Positions 55,510-64,000 of a stretch of DNA of 64,000 nt are shown piece by piece. The translations under genes were made by a program, and so were the position numbers. Numbering within the stretch: the stretch's first letter is position 1; every line of letters begins with the position of its first letter. This DNA comes from Topomyia yanbarensis. Taxonomy: Eukaryota; Arthropoda; Insecta; Diptera; Culicidae. Where the stretch lies: assembly GCF_030247195.1 (NCBI RefSeq), contig NC_080670.1, positions 98,244,666-98,308,665 of the forward strand. Reading direction: 5' to 3'. The notes under the pieces were generated by a model. The model was given only the letters and a program-made list of their open reading frames with translations, made no database searches and was not told the DNA's origin.

Positions 55510-56849
55510 GGGGAGACTGGGGAGACTTGATCCTCGGGGAGACTTGATCCCATCATTGTAACTCAAAGGCGGATCAGAATACATTAATCGAATATACTAG
55601 AAAGTTGCGCAGCTTTATCTAAACATAAGTTTCTTTAACAAAAAAGTAAATTGGACATGTGTTACCGAATTTTTACCGATTCAAAGAAAAAAATCTCAGA
55701 AGAACTGAAGAAGATTTATTTTCTAAATTTTCAAACTTTTATACAATTGGTAAAGTCACCCACTACATACTATACTTTTGCATACAGAATTACAGGAGAA
55801 TGTCAATTATATGAATACGTTATGATTGAGCTGATTTTTTGTTCAACTATACTTGTACTAAAGTTTGCTGAAATAGATGCTATGGGTTCACTTGATCCCT
55901 TCAAATTCGTGGAGATTTGATCCCCTTCGTCATGCTTCATACACAGCACTGAAAATAACCAAATTCACACCAGAACAATTGAAGTCATTGGTGCCATAAA
56001 ATAACAAAAAAATACTGTCAAAAATGAACGCTTCATCGTACAGAAACTTAACTGTAATTGTTTACTACAGTATACGTAGCAACCATGCATCCCACATTTG
56101 ACGTTCCTCAACCATAATAACGACAGCTTTCAAATAATTGCACAGAGATTTGGGGAATTCGTAACAAAATCTTGTGAGAAATGCGTAATATGTAGTAACA
56201 AAAGTAGTAATATGTAATCACAACAATTTAATCAATACCACAATACATTTATAACATTGATTACCACATGATTTCATTAGTAATTTTATAATTTCAGCTT
56301 CTTTGCTTTGTTATTAGGCGCCATTTTTTATTTCGATTATAGAGGTTTTAGCCTTAAGGTCATTCGGATCTTATTAAGAGCCAATATAATAACAAAATTG
56401 TCTTGAGAATGGTGAAAATCTTCTGTTTGAGCGCAGCTAAAACTCTAATCGAGTACCCCAATTATCGCAACACCATTTGAGCCAATGCGTTGAGCAAAGA
56501 TGGCAAACACTGCTCTAACCAAAGCTTCAGATGTGTAGGATGATAATAGAAAAAGGGTAAAAATAGGCTTATTACCCTACATGCTCTTTTAAACACGTTT
56601 TCAAAAAATAATCAAGTGTCCCCAAATTAGGGATCGAGTCTCCACTAATCAAAGAATTTTCCAGTTTTTTATTGTTTTCCAAAAATGCTCATAGCTCATG
56701 TCCAGTATAATATTTCCATGTAATTTTTTTATGATTCTCAGTCAACCCTAGAAACAATATAAAACTACAAAAAATAACTTAGTTTTCGTATCATTCCACG
56801 GAGTAGGATTGAAAAATAAAAAAGGGGATCAAGTCTCCTCAGTCTCCCC
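55510..56849. mobile_element. 1.34-kb TIR element (GGGGAGACTGGGGAGACTTGATCC)
   Basis: The left end GGGGAGACTGGGGAGACTTG plus ATCC is mirrored by the right end GGATCAAGTCTCCTCAGTCT plus CCCC. TA flanks both ends (55508-55509, 56850-56851). The motif GAGACTTGATCC-like recurs inside (near 55534, 55911, 56628), as subterminal transposase sites might. The only frame of note (55651-55920, 89 residues) has no transposase motif, so it is non-autonomous. It lies in the 3' region of the OTU-LINE and came after it. Confidence 0.75.
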
Positions 56850-56973
56850 TACTATTTACTATTATTTATAGTTCAACAAGAGGCAACTACAGGCACGAAT
56901 CACAGCAAAACGAACACGCACTGATTGGAAAACCCTGACATCATTGAACCAAAACAGAGCAAAATAAAAAAAA
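56850..56973 (+). other. OTU-LINE 3' end and A-rich tail
   Basis: The last 120 bp of the LINE end in AAAATAAAAAAAA at about 56961-56973, directly followed by the right target duplication. Confidence 0.8.
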
Positions 56974-56998
56974 ACATAGGGCAGGACAGATACTCTGA
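56974..56998 (+). repeat. 25-bp target-site duplication, right
   Basis: Exact copy of 49309-49333. The DNA beyond it (CTGGATAAACTAGG onward, with 'gaacacccgctta') continues the MITE-like host sequence seen left of the LINE. Confidence 0.92.
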
Positions 56999-57771
56999 CT
57001 GGATAAACTAGGAAAACAATTTTAAGTCCAGTAACGCTTAAGACATGGCTTGAATTTTAATCGAAAAAGAACACCCGCTTAAACTTAAAAAACCTGTGTA
57101 TTCTCCTATATAGAATACTACGCTGCTGAATAACTACAGAAGCACGTTGTCAGATGCCTTACTTATAAAAAAAACATATAACCGAAATATATATCACATA
57201 TAACCGAAATATGAAACATATGAAAGCCAATAGATGCTTTACCCTACGCAGCTACAAAGCGCCGTAACAAGTTATAACGCACACGCATGCATAAAAATAA
57301 ATAATTTTTTTTCAAACGCAACACTCTCAAGCAGCACACATAAGTCGCATCCAGCCGTATTGAATTAAATTCAAACCACCCCACCCACCCACTTTGTAAA
57401 TCATTCTGTGACACCGCGGTGGCACTAGAAAAATCCGTACACGAAAATGAATAGCGTCTACTGCTTATTGTAGTGTCCAGAGGCTGCAGCCATGGTCTTA
57501 CCCGATCGACATAAGAACAAAAACTGATTCAAACGTGTACGCGTCTATTTATAAACTAACCGTATATGGTTTAATCACTTAGGTGCGAGTGTGTGCAAAT
57601 GCTAACGTTGCCGAAAATCGATAGCACTTATTGCATCGCCAGGAGACGATGTTGCTCGTATGGGATAAGAGCAACAACTGATTTAAACGGACTCGCGTCG
57701 CTTCTATTTATGACTTTTCGTGTTTGATTGAGCCACTAAGGTACCTAAGGTGTTACTTCTGGGTATAAGAG
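56999..57771. other. MITE remnant and a diverged duplication
   Basis: 56999 to about 57140 resembles the reverse strand of the 11652-12060 MITE ('gacatg', 'tgaattttaa', 'agaacacccgct'). At 57415-57590 and 57610-57745 two related blocks share 'ACTGATT(C/T)AAACG', CGCGTC, TCTATTTAT and ACTTAGGT/ACTAAGGT-type endings, a diverged tandem duplication. No gene. Confidence 0.5.
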
Positions 57772-58080
57772 TCAGGGGAGTGAGGGTAGACAAAGATGGC
57801 AGGGAGAGAAAATTATTTCAGTTTCAGGCATCGTGAGATCAACGGATGGATTACAAACTCGGGTGGCCTTCATCAGGGGAATCATGTACTGGGACGCCGG
57901 GTGGTCCTCCTCAAGATGGCAGGGGTTTTTCCAGACGATTTCGTAGTACGGCTCAGATGTGGATCGGCTACATTTCGAGTTAAGCATGTTGTGTTCGTGC
58001 CGTAGGTCCCGTGTTTGTTGGCTCATTCGATACAGGTGGAAGAGGGTTCTGAGAATGATAAGGAAAATAAGAAGGGGCAG
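57772..58080 (-). other. I-type LINE 3' untranslated region
   Basis: About 300 bp after the ORF2 stop. The 84-residue minus-strand frame here follows the stop and has no conserved motif; I treat it as untranslated. Confidence 0.55.
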
Positions 58081-58926
58081 TTAGACTTGTATATTGATGG
58101 TTTTCACAAAGGTGTATATAAGGGACATATAGAGGACATCGTGGCTTGCCAGCACATCTCGAACCGGGACGTTGGTTGGTCTTCCTCGGGCCCGCAGGAT
58201 ATCCATTAACCGAGACCTGGCGGAACTGTACTCGGTGAACGCCCAGACAATGTGCTCAATGTCGTGATAGCCGTCGCCACAAGCGCAGATACCACTATCC
58301 ACGAGCCCAATACGCCGGAGATGCGCATCCAGCGTGTAATGGTTCGCCATGAGTCGGGACATCACACGAATGAAGTCACGACCCACATCCATCCCCTTGA
58401 ACCAAGGTTTCGTCGATACCTTAGGGATTATCGAATGTAGCCACTTTCCCAGCTCCCCACTGCTCCACGAAGTTTTCCAACTTTCGAGGGTTCTCTGATG
58501 AGTAATACTGAAAAATTCGCTGAAGCAAATTGGTCTTTCGTAAACGTCTCCTTCTAAGGCACCCACCTTAGTTAAGGAGTCTGCCTTCTCATTGCCCGGA
58601 ATGGAGCAATGAGAAGGGACCAAGGTAATCTGGAAAGAGTTGTCAGATAAAGCACTCAGTAGCTCCCGTATTTTCCCCAAAAAATACGAGGAGTGCTTTC
58701 CATGTTTCATCGAGCGAATAGCGTCAATGGAACTGAGGCTATCCGAAACGATGAAGTAATGGCCTGCGGGTAATGTTTCAATGACTCCAAGGGTATACTG
58801 AATGGCAGCTAGTTCTGCGGCGTAAACTGAAGCAGGGTCACTGAGTTTGTAGGAGGCGGTGAACTTTTGATTGAAAATACCGAAGCCAGTGGACCCTTCG
58901 AGGTTTGATCCGTCAGTATAAAACAT
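58081..58926 (-). pseudogene. I-type LINE ORF2, RNase H and C-terminus
   Basis: 'MFYTDGSNLEGSTGFGI' (first catalytic Asp), 'YAAELAAIQYTL' (Glu), 'FIVSDSLSSIDAI' (Asp) and 'LVPSHCSIPGNEKADSLTK' (His and final Asp) make a complete RNase H1-type active site. After it, 'CACGDGYHDIEHIVW' gives the Cys/His segment that closes ORF2 in I-like LINEs. RNase H removes RNA from the RNA-DNA hybrid. This frame is open to its stop at 58081, but is separated from RT by frame breaks (58927-59570). Confidence 0.88.
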
Positions 58927-59570
58927 CTTAGAACAGTCGACTTCTCAGAATTTATTATAAAAAAATGTTTGGAACCACTTGTGGGCGTATGTGGTCCGGA
59001 ATTCCACTAATCTCGGCCTTCATGGATGTGTCGAAGAAAACAGTAGATTCAGAAGTATTTATGAAATGCACACGGTTGGGATTGTAAGAAGAAGGGTTAA
59101 TATTCTGCGCCATGTAGTCAAAGTACAGGGACATGAAACGGGTCTGAGAATTGAGCTCAACAAGCCTTTCGAAATTTTCAATCACGACCGGGTTCAAGAT
59201 ATCGCATCGAATGAGCAATCGATATGAGAGTTCCCAAAATCGATTTTTCAACGGGAGAACGCCCGACAGCACTTCGAGACTCATCGTTTGGGTCGACTGC
59301 ATGCACCCTAAGGCGATACTGAATTCTTTCGAGTTTGATGAAATGTATGTTCGCGGCGGAGCGAAAGCAGAAGCATCCGTATTCCATTACCGACAGTATC
59401 GTTGTTTGATACAACCTGATTAGGTCTCCTGGGTGGGCACCCCACCATATTCCGGTTATTGTACGAAGAAAGTTGATCCTTTGCTGGCATTTCTGTTTCA
59501 GATACCGAATATGGCATCCCCAAGTACCTTTCGAGTCGAACCAGACCCCTAGAAATTTTACTGTGAAGAC
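58927..59570 (-). pseudogene. I-type LINE ORF2, thumb/connection region
   Basis: Two overlapping minus-strand frames (59178-59414 and 58955-59302) hold the RT-to-RNase H linker ('YQTTILSVMEYGCFCF', 'RIQYRLRVHAV', then 'RFWELSYRLLIRC') in different phases, so at least two indels separate RT from RNase H. Confidence 0.7.
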
Positions 59571-60838
59571 CTAAGCGATAGTTTGACCCATTAATAGAAG
59601 CTGTAGTTGTGCTGGTTCACGCTTCCTTGAAAATACAACTAGCTCAGTTTTCTCCGTGGAGAATTCGATACCCAGCTTAATAGCCCAAGCAGACAAATTG
59701 TCCAAGGTATTCTGTAATGGTCCTTGTCGATCGACAGCTTTGGGTCCCGTAACAGACACCACGCCATCGTCTGCAAGTTGCCTTAACGTGCAGGAATTGT
59801 CAAGACATTCATCAATGTTGTTGACGTAGAAATTGTATAACAGGGGCCTTAGACATGAGCCCTGGGGAAGGCCCATGTAGCTAAATCGTGATGTCGATAA
59901 GTCACCATGCGAAAAATGCATGTGCTTTTCCGACAACAAGTTTAGTAAAAAGTTGTTTAAAGTCGCTGAAAGACCATGCTGGTGCAGCTTCTCGGAAAGA
60001 ATGTTGATCGAAACTGAATCAAAAGCCCCCTTAATATCTAGGAACACTGATGCCATCTGCTCTTTGCTAGCATAGGCCATTTGAATTTCAGTTGAGAGCA
60101 ACGCAAGTTCGTCTCTTTGCCTTTGCGAAAGCCAAATTGTGTATCTGACAGTAAGCCATTTGCTTCGACCCAATTGTCGAGGCGGGATAGGATCATTTTC
60201 TCGAACAACTTCCGGATACAGGATAGCATTGCGATCGGACGGTACGAATTGTGGTCGGAGGCTGGTTTTCCTGGTTTTTGGATGGCGATGACCTTCACTT
60301 GTCTCCAATCGAGTGGGACAATGTTAGCCTCGAGAAACTTATTAAATAAGTTCAACAAGCGTCTCTTGGCAGAGTCAGGCAGATTCTTCAACAAGTTGAA
60401 TTTGATTCTGTCTGGCCCCGGAGCTTTATTGTTACACGACAAGAGAGCAAGTGTGAACTCCACCATCGAAAAAGGTGTTTCGTCCGCGCTATCGTGAGGA
60501 GACGCGGCGTGGTAAATCTTCTGTGCCGGGGCGGAATCCGGACAAACCTTCTTGGCGAAATCGAATATCCAACGGTTTGAATATTCTGCACTCTCGTTAG
60601 TACTGTTTCGGTTTCGCAAACGCCGGGCCGTGCCCCAAAGAGTGCTCATCGATGTTTCTCTCGTTAGTCCGTCAACGAACCGGCGCCAGTAACTACGTTT
60701 CTTGGCTTTCATCAAACTCTTCATTCGCGTTTCTAACGTCGCATATTGTCGATAGCTAGCGGGTAACCCGTCGTCCCGGAAGGTCTTACACGCGGCGGCC
60801 TTCTCCGCGTACACGTCTGAGCACTCTTTGTCCCACCA
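59571..60838 (-). pseudogene. I-type LINE ORF2, reverse transcriptase
   Basis: Read from 60838 leftward: 'NKAPGPDRIKFNLLKNLP', 'DHNSYRPIAMLSCIRKLFEKMI', 'DTQFGFRKGKETN', then a frameshift (60100-60120) and 'MASVFLDIKGAFDSVSI' (motif A), 'MGLPQGSCLRPLLYNFY', 'LRQLADDGVVS' (catalytic ADD intact) and 'TEKTELVVFSRKR'. All RT blocks are present, with a single phase change in the middle. RT acts on element RNA at the nicked target. Confidence 0.9.
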
Positions 60839-60842
60839 CGGA

Positions 60843-61736
60843 TTAGCGTTTTTTTATGTTCGCGCCGGGTACTGGCATAGTCTGAGCTTGATTCGCGCTG
60901 TCGAGAATCAAGCCAGCCAAAAAGCTGTACTCTTCCTCCGGAGGAAGTTCTTGGGTAGATTCGATGTTGTCGGATATCGCGGCAGCATAGCTCTTCCAAT
61001 CGATATTTCGTGTGAGGTCATACGAAATATTGATTGATTTCAATGGCCTTGAACCGTTATTGATTGAGACTACAATCGGCAGATGGTCGCTGCCGTGGGG
61101 ATCAGGAATTACCTTCCACGTGCAATTTAACCGCAACGATGTTGAGCAAAGGGACAAGTCTAAGGCGCTCGGGCGCGCTGGAGGAGCAGGAATCCGTGTC
61201 ATTTCACCCGTGTTTAAAATTGTCAAATTGAAGTTATCGCAAAGATCCTGAATTAAGGAAGACCGGTTATCATCATAGAGGCAACCCCATGCTGTACCGT
61301 GAGAGTTAAAGTCTCCTAAAACTAGTCGCGGTGCTGGCAGGGATTCTAAGATATCTTGTAGCCGTCGGTGCCCGACCGCGGTGTTGGGGGGAATATATAT
61401 GGAAGCTATGCAACGGCTTTTGCCTTTGGTTGTTACTTGACAAGCGACAACTTCAATACCTGTTATCGAGGGAAGGTTAATTCTGTAGAAGGAATAGCAC
61501 TTTTTGATCCCCAAAAGCACTCCTCCATAGGGGGTGTCTCGATCCAGGCGAATAATATTAAAGTCGTGGAAGTTGAGATCTATGTCGGAAGTAAACCATG
61601 TTTCACATAATGCAAATGCATCGCAACTCAAATTATTTATTAAAATTTTGAAGGAATCGATTTTCGGGATGATACTTCTGCAATTCCACTGTAGAACAGT
61701 GATCAAATCCGTGACCTCGTTCGATGAGTTAGCCAT
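60843..61736 (-). pseudogene. I-type LINE ORF2, AP-endonuclease
   Basis: The likely start is the ATG at 61736 (MANSSNEVTD), which overlaps the ORF1 stop as ATGGCTAA. Endonuclease motifs: 'VLQWNCRSI', 'FALCETWFTS', 'RLVLGDFNSHGTAWG', 'SALDLSLCS' and 'GSDHLPIVV'. The frame ends at 60843 in 'ANIKKR' where a seven-base A/T homopolymer (60849-60855) has apparently changed length; the following 'YAEKAAACKTFRD' in another phase continues the protein. The ATG/stop overlap suggests reinitiation-type ORF2 translation, inferred. Confidence 0.9.
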
Positions 61737-63023
61737 CGAAGGATACAATCGCTGAGAGGAGGGGCCATTTAGCAGTCAACTGCTTCAAAAATGTTCTCAC
61801 TGTAGGGAGAAAAGCTAACATAAGACTTTTAATAGGATCAGTAATATTGAAAGTTTTTATTATCCAGTCCACTATGTCCGAGAGTTTCATAATTCCAGTG
61901 CAGTGATTACTCTCGAACTGAAACAAAGGAACACTTGGGATTTTTGATGTTCCTGGAAGTGCTGGGAACTCCTTCTCTGAGCTTAATCCTCCGAGACCAG
62001 GAGCTAATTGCTTCGGTTTGGTTGCAACACTTCCAATAGATGTCACTTTCGGAGCCCCGTCAAGGGACACCTTCTGGCCTTTACAAGGAACTTTACGAGA
62101 GGAAATGTTCCTCCTCTTCCTATAAATTCTAGGCACCCTAGTAGATGTTCCCTCTTGTGGATTACCAGCCTCGCCCTCGTCAGGAGGCAAGTGAGTATAG
62201 ATGTTTGCTGAGGATGGTGGCGTAGCATTCTTTAACATTTCTGCGAAAGAATGTTTGGATCGTCCCGCAAGGGAACGTTTCAGTTTATCCCCGCGTAGTT
62301 TGTACGCGGGACATGCCGAGATATCATGCAGACTCTCCGCACAGTAAGGACACTTTTCGGCTTGCTTACTGCACGAATCATCTAGATGATTCTCCCCACA
62401 TTTTCCACAGCGGGCCTTATTGCTACAATGGGTGGCTGTGTGACCCAGTTGTTTACACTTTGTGCAATTCATGACCCGCGGCACAAACAGACGCACAGGC
62501 AGACGAACCTTGTGCAAGAGGACGAAATTTGGCAAAGCGGTACCAGCGAAGGTCACCCGATAAGAGTTTGACTGGGGATATGTTTTTGAACCATCCCCCG
62601 CAACTACTACTGAGTGCAAACGTTTGCACTCAAGTATTTTGACTGGCTGAAGTAAGCGGTCTCTGAAACGGCCAACTCCGTACTTCAGCAGATCCTCGCA
62701 CGTCAAACTCTCATCGGTTACGACGCCTTCGGATTGTACTTTTATAGCTGGAATATACACGTTGTAATCCCGCGTAAAGTGCTCACAGCAAGCAATATCG
62801 TTTGCCTGCTTTGAGTTGGCTAGCAACACCCTTATCTTGTCCGAGCGGACCTTTGAAATTTCGGTCACAGCCGAGAACCGTTCCGTCAGGTCTCTAGAAA
62901 TCTGAAGAAGATTCAGTGATTTAGTCTTGGGCCGAAAGAAGACCACAAACGGACCAGTTGAGAGTTCTGGATAGCATTTGGGCCGGGGGGAGCCTTAGAA
63001 GTTGAGCCCGATTCAACTTCCAT
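61729..63023 (-). pseudogene. I-type LINE ORF1 (CCHC nucleocapsid-like)
   Basis: The long frame starts at 62946, but in-frame protein continues upstream, and an ATG at 63023 (MEVESGSTSKAPP) fits the usual start. The two are joined only if a C-run (G-run at 62983-62988 on plus) is one base different, so a 1-nt frameshift separates them. Three zinc knuckles: CTKCKQLGHTATHC, CGKCGENHLDDSC and CPYCAESLHDISAC, at about residues 160-212 of the 405-codon frame. An RNA-recognition-like N-terminal region is plausible ('FVVFFRPKTKSLNLLQISRDL'). ORF1 proteins coat element RNA. Confidence 0.85.
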
Positions 63024-63271
63024 TTGACCATCCGGAGAGGGAATCATAGAAAACGTCAACGCACGGGGTCAGCGCCCGCGCAGACGGAAGAAAGCAATAA
63101 ATGTGTTACAAAAGACAAAAACCACTTAGCTTTAAACTGGTGTCCAACGACGAACCGATCCAGCTTATACAGCTGGCTATTGTTTAATCCTCACACGCGA
63201 ACAAAAGACTGAGGACCGAACCGAACTGGAAAAATAACCTTGAATGCGGATTAACACTATTCTTTATCGCC
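63024..63271 (-). other. Probable 5' leader of I-type LINE
   Basis: Sequence upstream of the ORF1 ATG on the minus strand. I cannot place the 5' end; the estimate of about 63240 is the last point before the transposase fragment. No repeats seen. Confidence 0.4.
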
Positions 63272-63541
63272 TCACACAGCACTACGGACTAGAAAAAACA
63301 ACCTCTGTTTCGATGGAGAGCTCGAAAACGAATGTCCTGGAATTTTGCTCTGCAAGAACTTGATTGTAGCGGCTGCGGTGTGGCAAGGTGCACCGTCTTG
63401 TAGAAAATAGAAGTTTTTCGGATCTTTTTTCTGCATTTGTGGACAGTGTCTATTGAACAGACAATGTGGGCCAAAATCCAACGGTAGCGTGCGCCGTTGA
63501 TGGTTTGTACGGCATCTTGTATCGTACGAGTAGTCTAGCAA
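63272..63541 (-). pseudogene. Tc1/mariner-type transposase fragment
   Basis: A minus-strand frame of 89 residues with 'FYFLQDGAPCHTAAATIKFLQ'. The 'QDGAPCHTA' block is the second catalytic Asp region of Tc1/mariner-like transposases (D34-37 D/E families). The end of the catalytic domain and the terminal inverted repeats are not visible, so it is a dead fragment. Which subfamily (Tc1, mariner, ITmD37) I cannot say. Confidence 0.7.
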
Positions 63542-63608
63542 GGCTATCGTCTATCTTGCTATTTTACTCGACGGATCTTTAATGAAGTTTAGGGCACATG
63601 TAAATGGC

Positions 63609-63857
63609 TTATGGTTCGTGTACAAGGTATTTTTTTTCAATATAATGCGGGCTGAAATATTTGGTGACCAAATATATAACAAGGAGCTCTTTCTGTATCG
63701 TAGAATAGTTCTTCTCACTTTTGTTCAAAGTCCTAGATGCATAAGCAATTGATCGATCACTGCCTATACGGCCTTGTGATAGGACCTCGCCTTTCCAGGG
63801 CCGGGTAGTATGGGTAGTACTACCCACTCGAAAATAACCGAGAAGGTAAATAACCAC
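63609..63857 (-). pseudogene. Ty3/Gypsy RNase H fragment
   Basis: 'GEVLSQGRIGSDRSIAYASRTLNKSEKNYSTIQKELL' (minus strand) matches the RNase H start of Ty3/Gypsy Pol in insects, where the pattern is G-x-V-L-S-Q-G...P-I-A-Y-A-S-R-T-L-N...Y-S-T-x-x-K-E-L-L. Only about 80 codons are present and the adjoining RT and integrase are absent within the window, so it is a relic or its remainder lies beyond the edge. Confidence 0.75.
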
Positions 63858-64000
63858 TCGAATGTTTGGAACAAACTAAAACCTGATATTAACCGCATAT
63901 GTGTCTTGCGCACAAAATGCATGCGTCTGAAATTCTCGATGCGCAAACAGTTCATTTTTTATTCAGATACAAATTTCTTTGCTTTACAATTTAAATTTCT

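Larger units (their letters stand above)
49334..56973 (+). mobile_element. LINE encoding an OTU protease domain
   Basis: A non-LTR retrotransposon bounded by a 25-bp duplication and ending in an A-rich tail (AAAATAAAAAAAA), so the 5' end is probably complete; it starts with three GAGCTT repeats. Order: leader (49334 to about 50333), OTU-like protease region, AP-endonuclease, RT, long 3' region. The coding part is broken by frameshifts, stops and a 517-bp insert, and the 3' region contains a 1.34-kb TIR element (55510-56849). Without the nested elements it is about 5.8 kb. OTU-like cysteine proteases have been reported in a few LINE groups (for example Dualen/RandI). The RT and its C-terminal 'RWLGHVRRRP' look RTE- or related-clade-like, but I leave the clade open. 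Confidence 0.85.
57772..63240 (-). mobile_element. I-type LINE with RNase H
   Basis: A minus-strand non-LTR retrotransposon. ORF1 with CCHC knuckles (starting at 63023) overlaps ORF2 (endonuclease, RT, RNase H), which ends at 58081. RNase H after RT and the ORF1 style place it in the I group (I, or a close relative). Both ORFs carry homopolymer or small indel frameshifts, so this copy is recently dead or suffers sequencing errors. The exact 5' end (about 63.2 kb) and 3' end (about 57.77 kb) are estimates; no target duplication was found. Confidence 0.88.

Overview
This 64-kb window is transposon-rich, AT-rich animal DNA, most likely from a culicine (Aedes/Culex-type) mosquito. The evidence is the repertoire: Jockey-, I-type and OTU-bearing LINEs, BEL/Pao and Ty3/Gypsy-like LTR elements, a dense set of MITEs and foldback elements, and at 9048-9540 a short repeat I associate with culicine genomes (from memory, not a search). 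I recognise no intact host gene, tRNA, rRNA, CRISPR or bacterial-type feature. Nearly every open frame that makes sense is retroelement coding sequence, and almost all of it is broken.

Layout. 1-9.8 kb: a 36-bp minisatellite, GCGGT-rich repeats, and a 3.2-kb indel-free palindrome (2618-5824) centred on a (TA)n tract and running straight into a 500-N assembly gap. Two MITEs and a mosquito interspersed repeat follow. 9.8-32 kb: two inverted copies of a 537-bp repeat (9761-10297 and 31477-32013) bracket a Harbinger-like MITE, a young minus-strand LTR element with 1.74-kb LTRs, a tRNA-Lys primer site and gag-like frames but no visible pol (13934-21950), a decayed plus-strand BEL/Pao element with a tRNA-Tyr primer site (about 22077-29911), and a foldback MITE. 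32-37 kb: AT-rich DNA with little recognisable.

37-48.4 kb: a decayed Jockey-clade LINE carrying a TA-flanked MITE and bracketed by copies of one palindromic repeat family. It is followed by a roughly 7-kb foldback structure (about 41483-48433) whose long inverted arms carry arrays of about 115-bp tandem units. 49.3-57 kb: a LINE bounded by a 25-bp target-site duplication and an A-rich tail. It encodes an OTU-type cysteine protease domain upstream of an AP-endonuclease and reverse transcriptase, and has itself been hit by a 517-bp insert and a 1.34-kb TIR element. 57.7-63.2 kb: a minus-strand I-type LINE (CCHC ORF1; endonuclease-RT-RNase H ORF2). 63.3-64 kb: fragments of a Tc1/mariner-type transposase and of a Gypsy RNase H.

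The window is best read as nested layers of insertion. Several insertions can be ordered: a MITE occupies only one arm of the foldback; the OTU-LINE sits inside a relative of the 11.6-kb MITE; and DNA elements split the LINE reverse transcriptases so that the reading frame resumes on the far side. The most unusual items are the OTU-bearing LINE with a possible second, degenerate OTU-like segment, the tandem-repeat foldback, and the gap-abutting palindrome.
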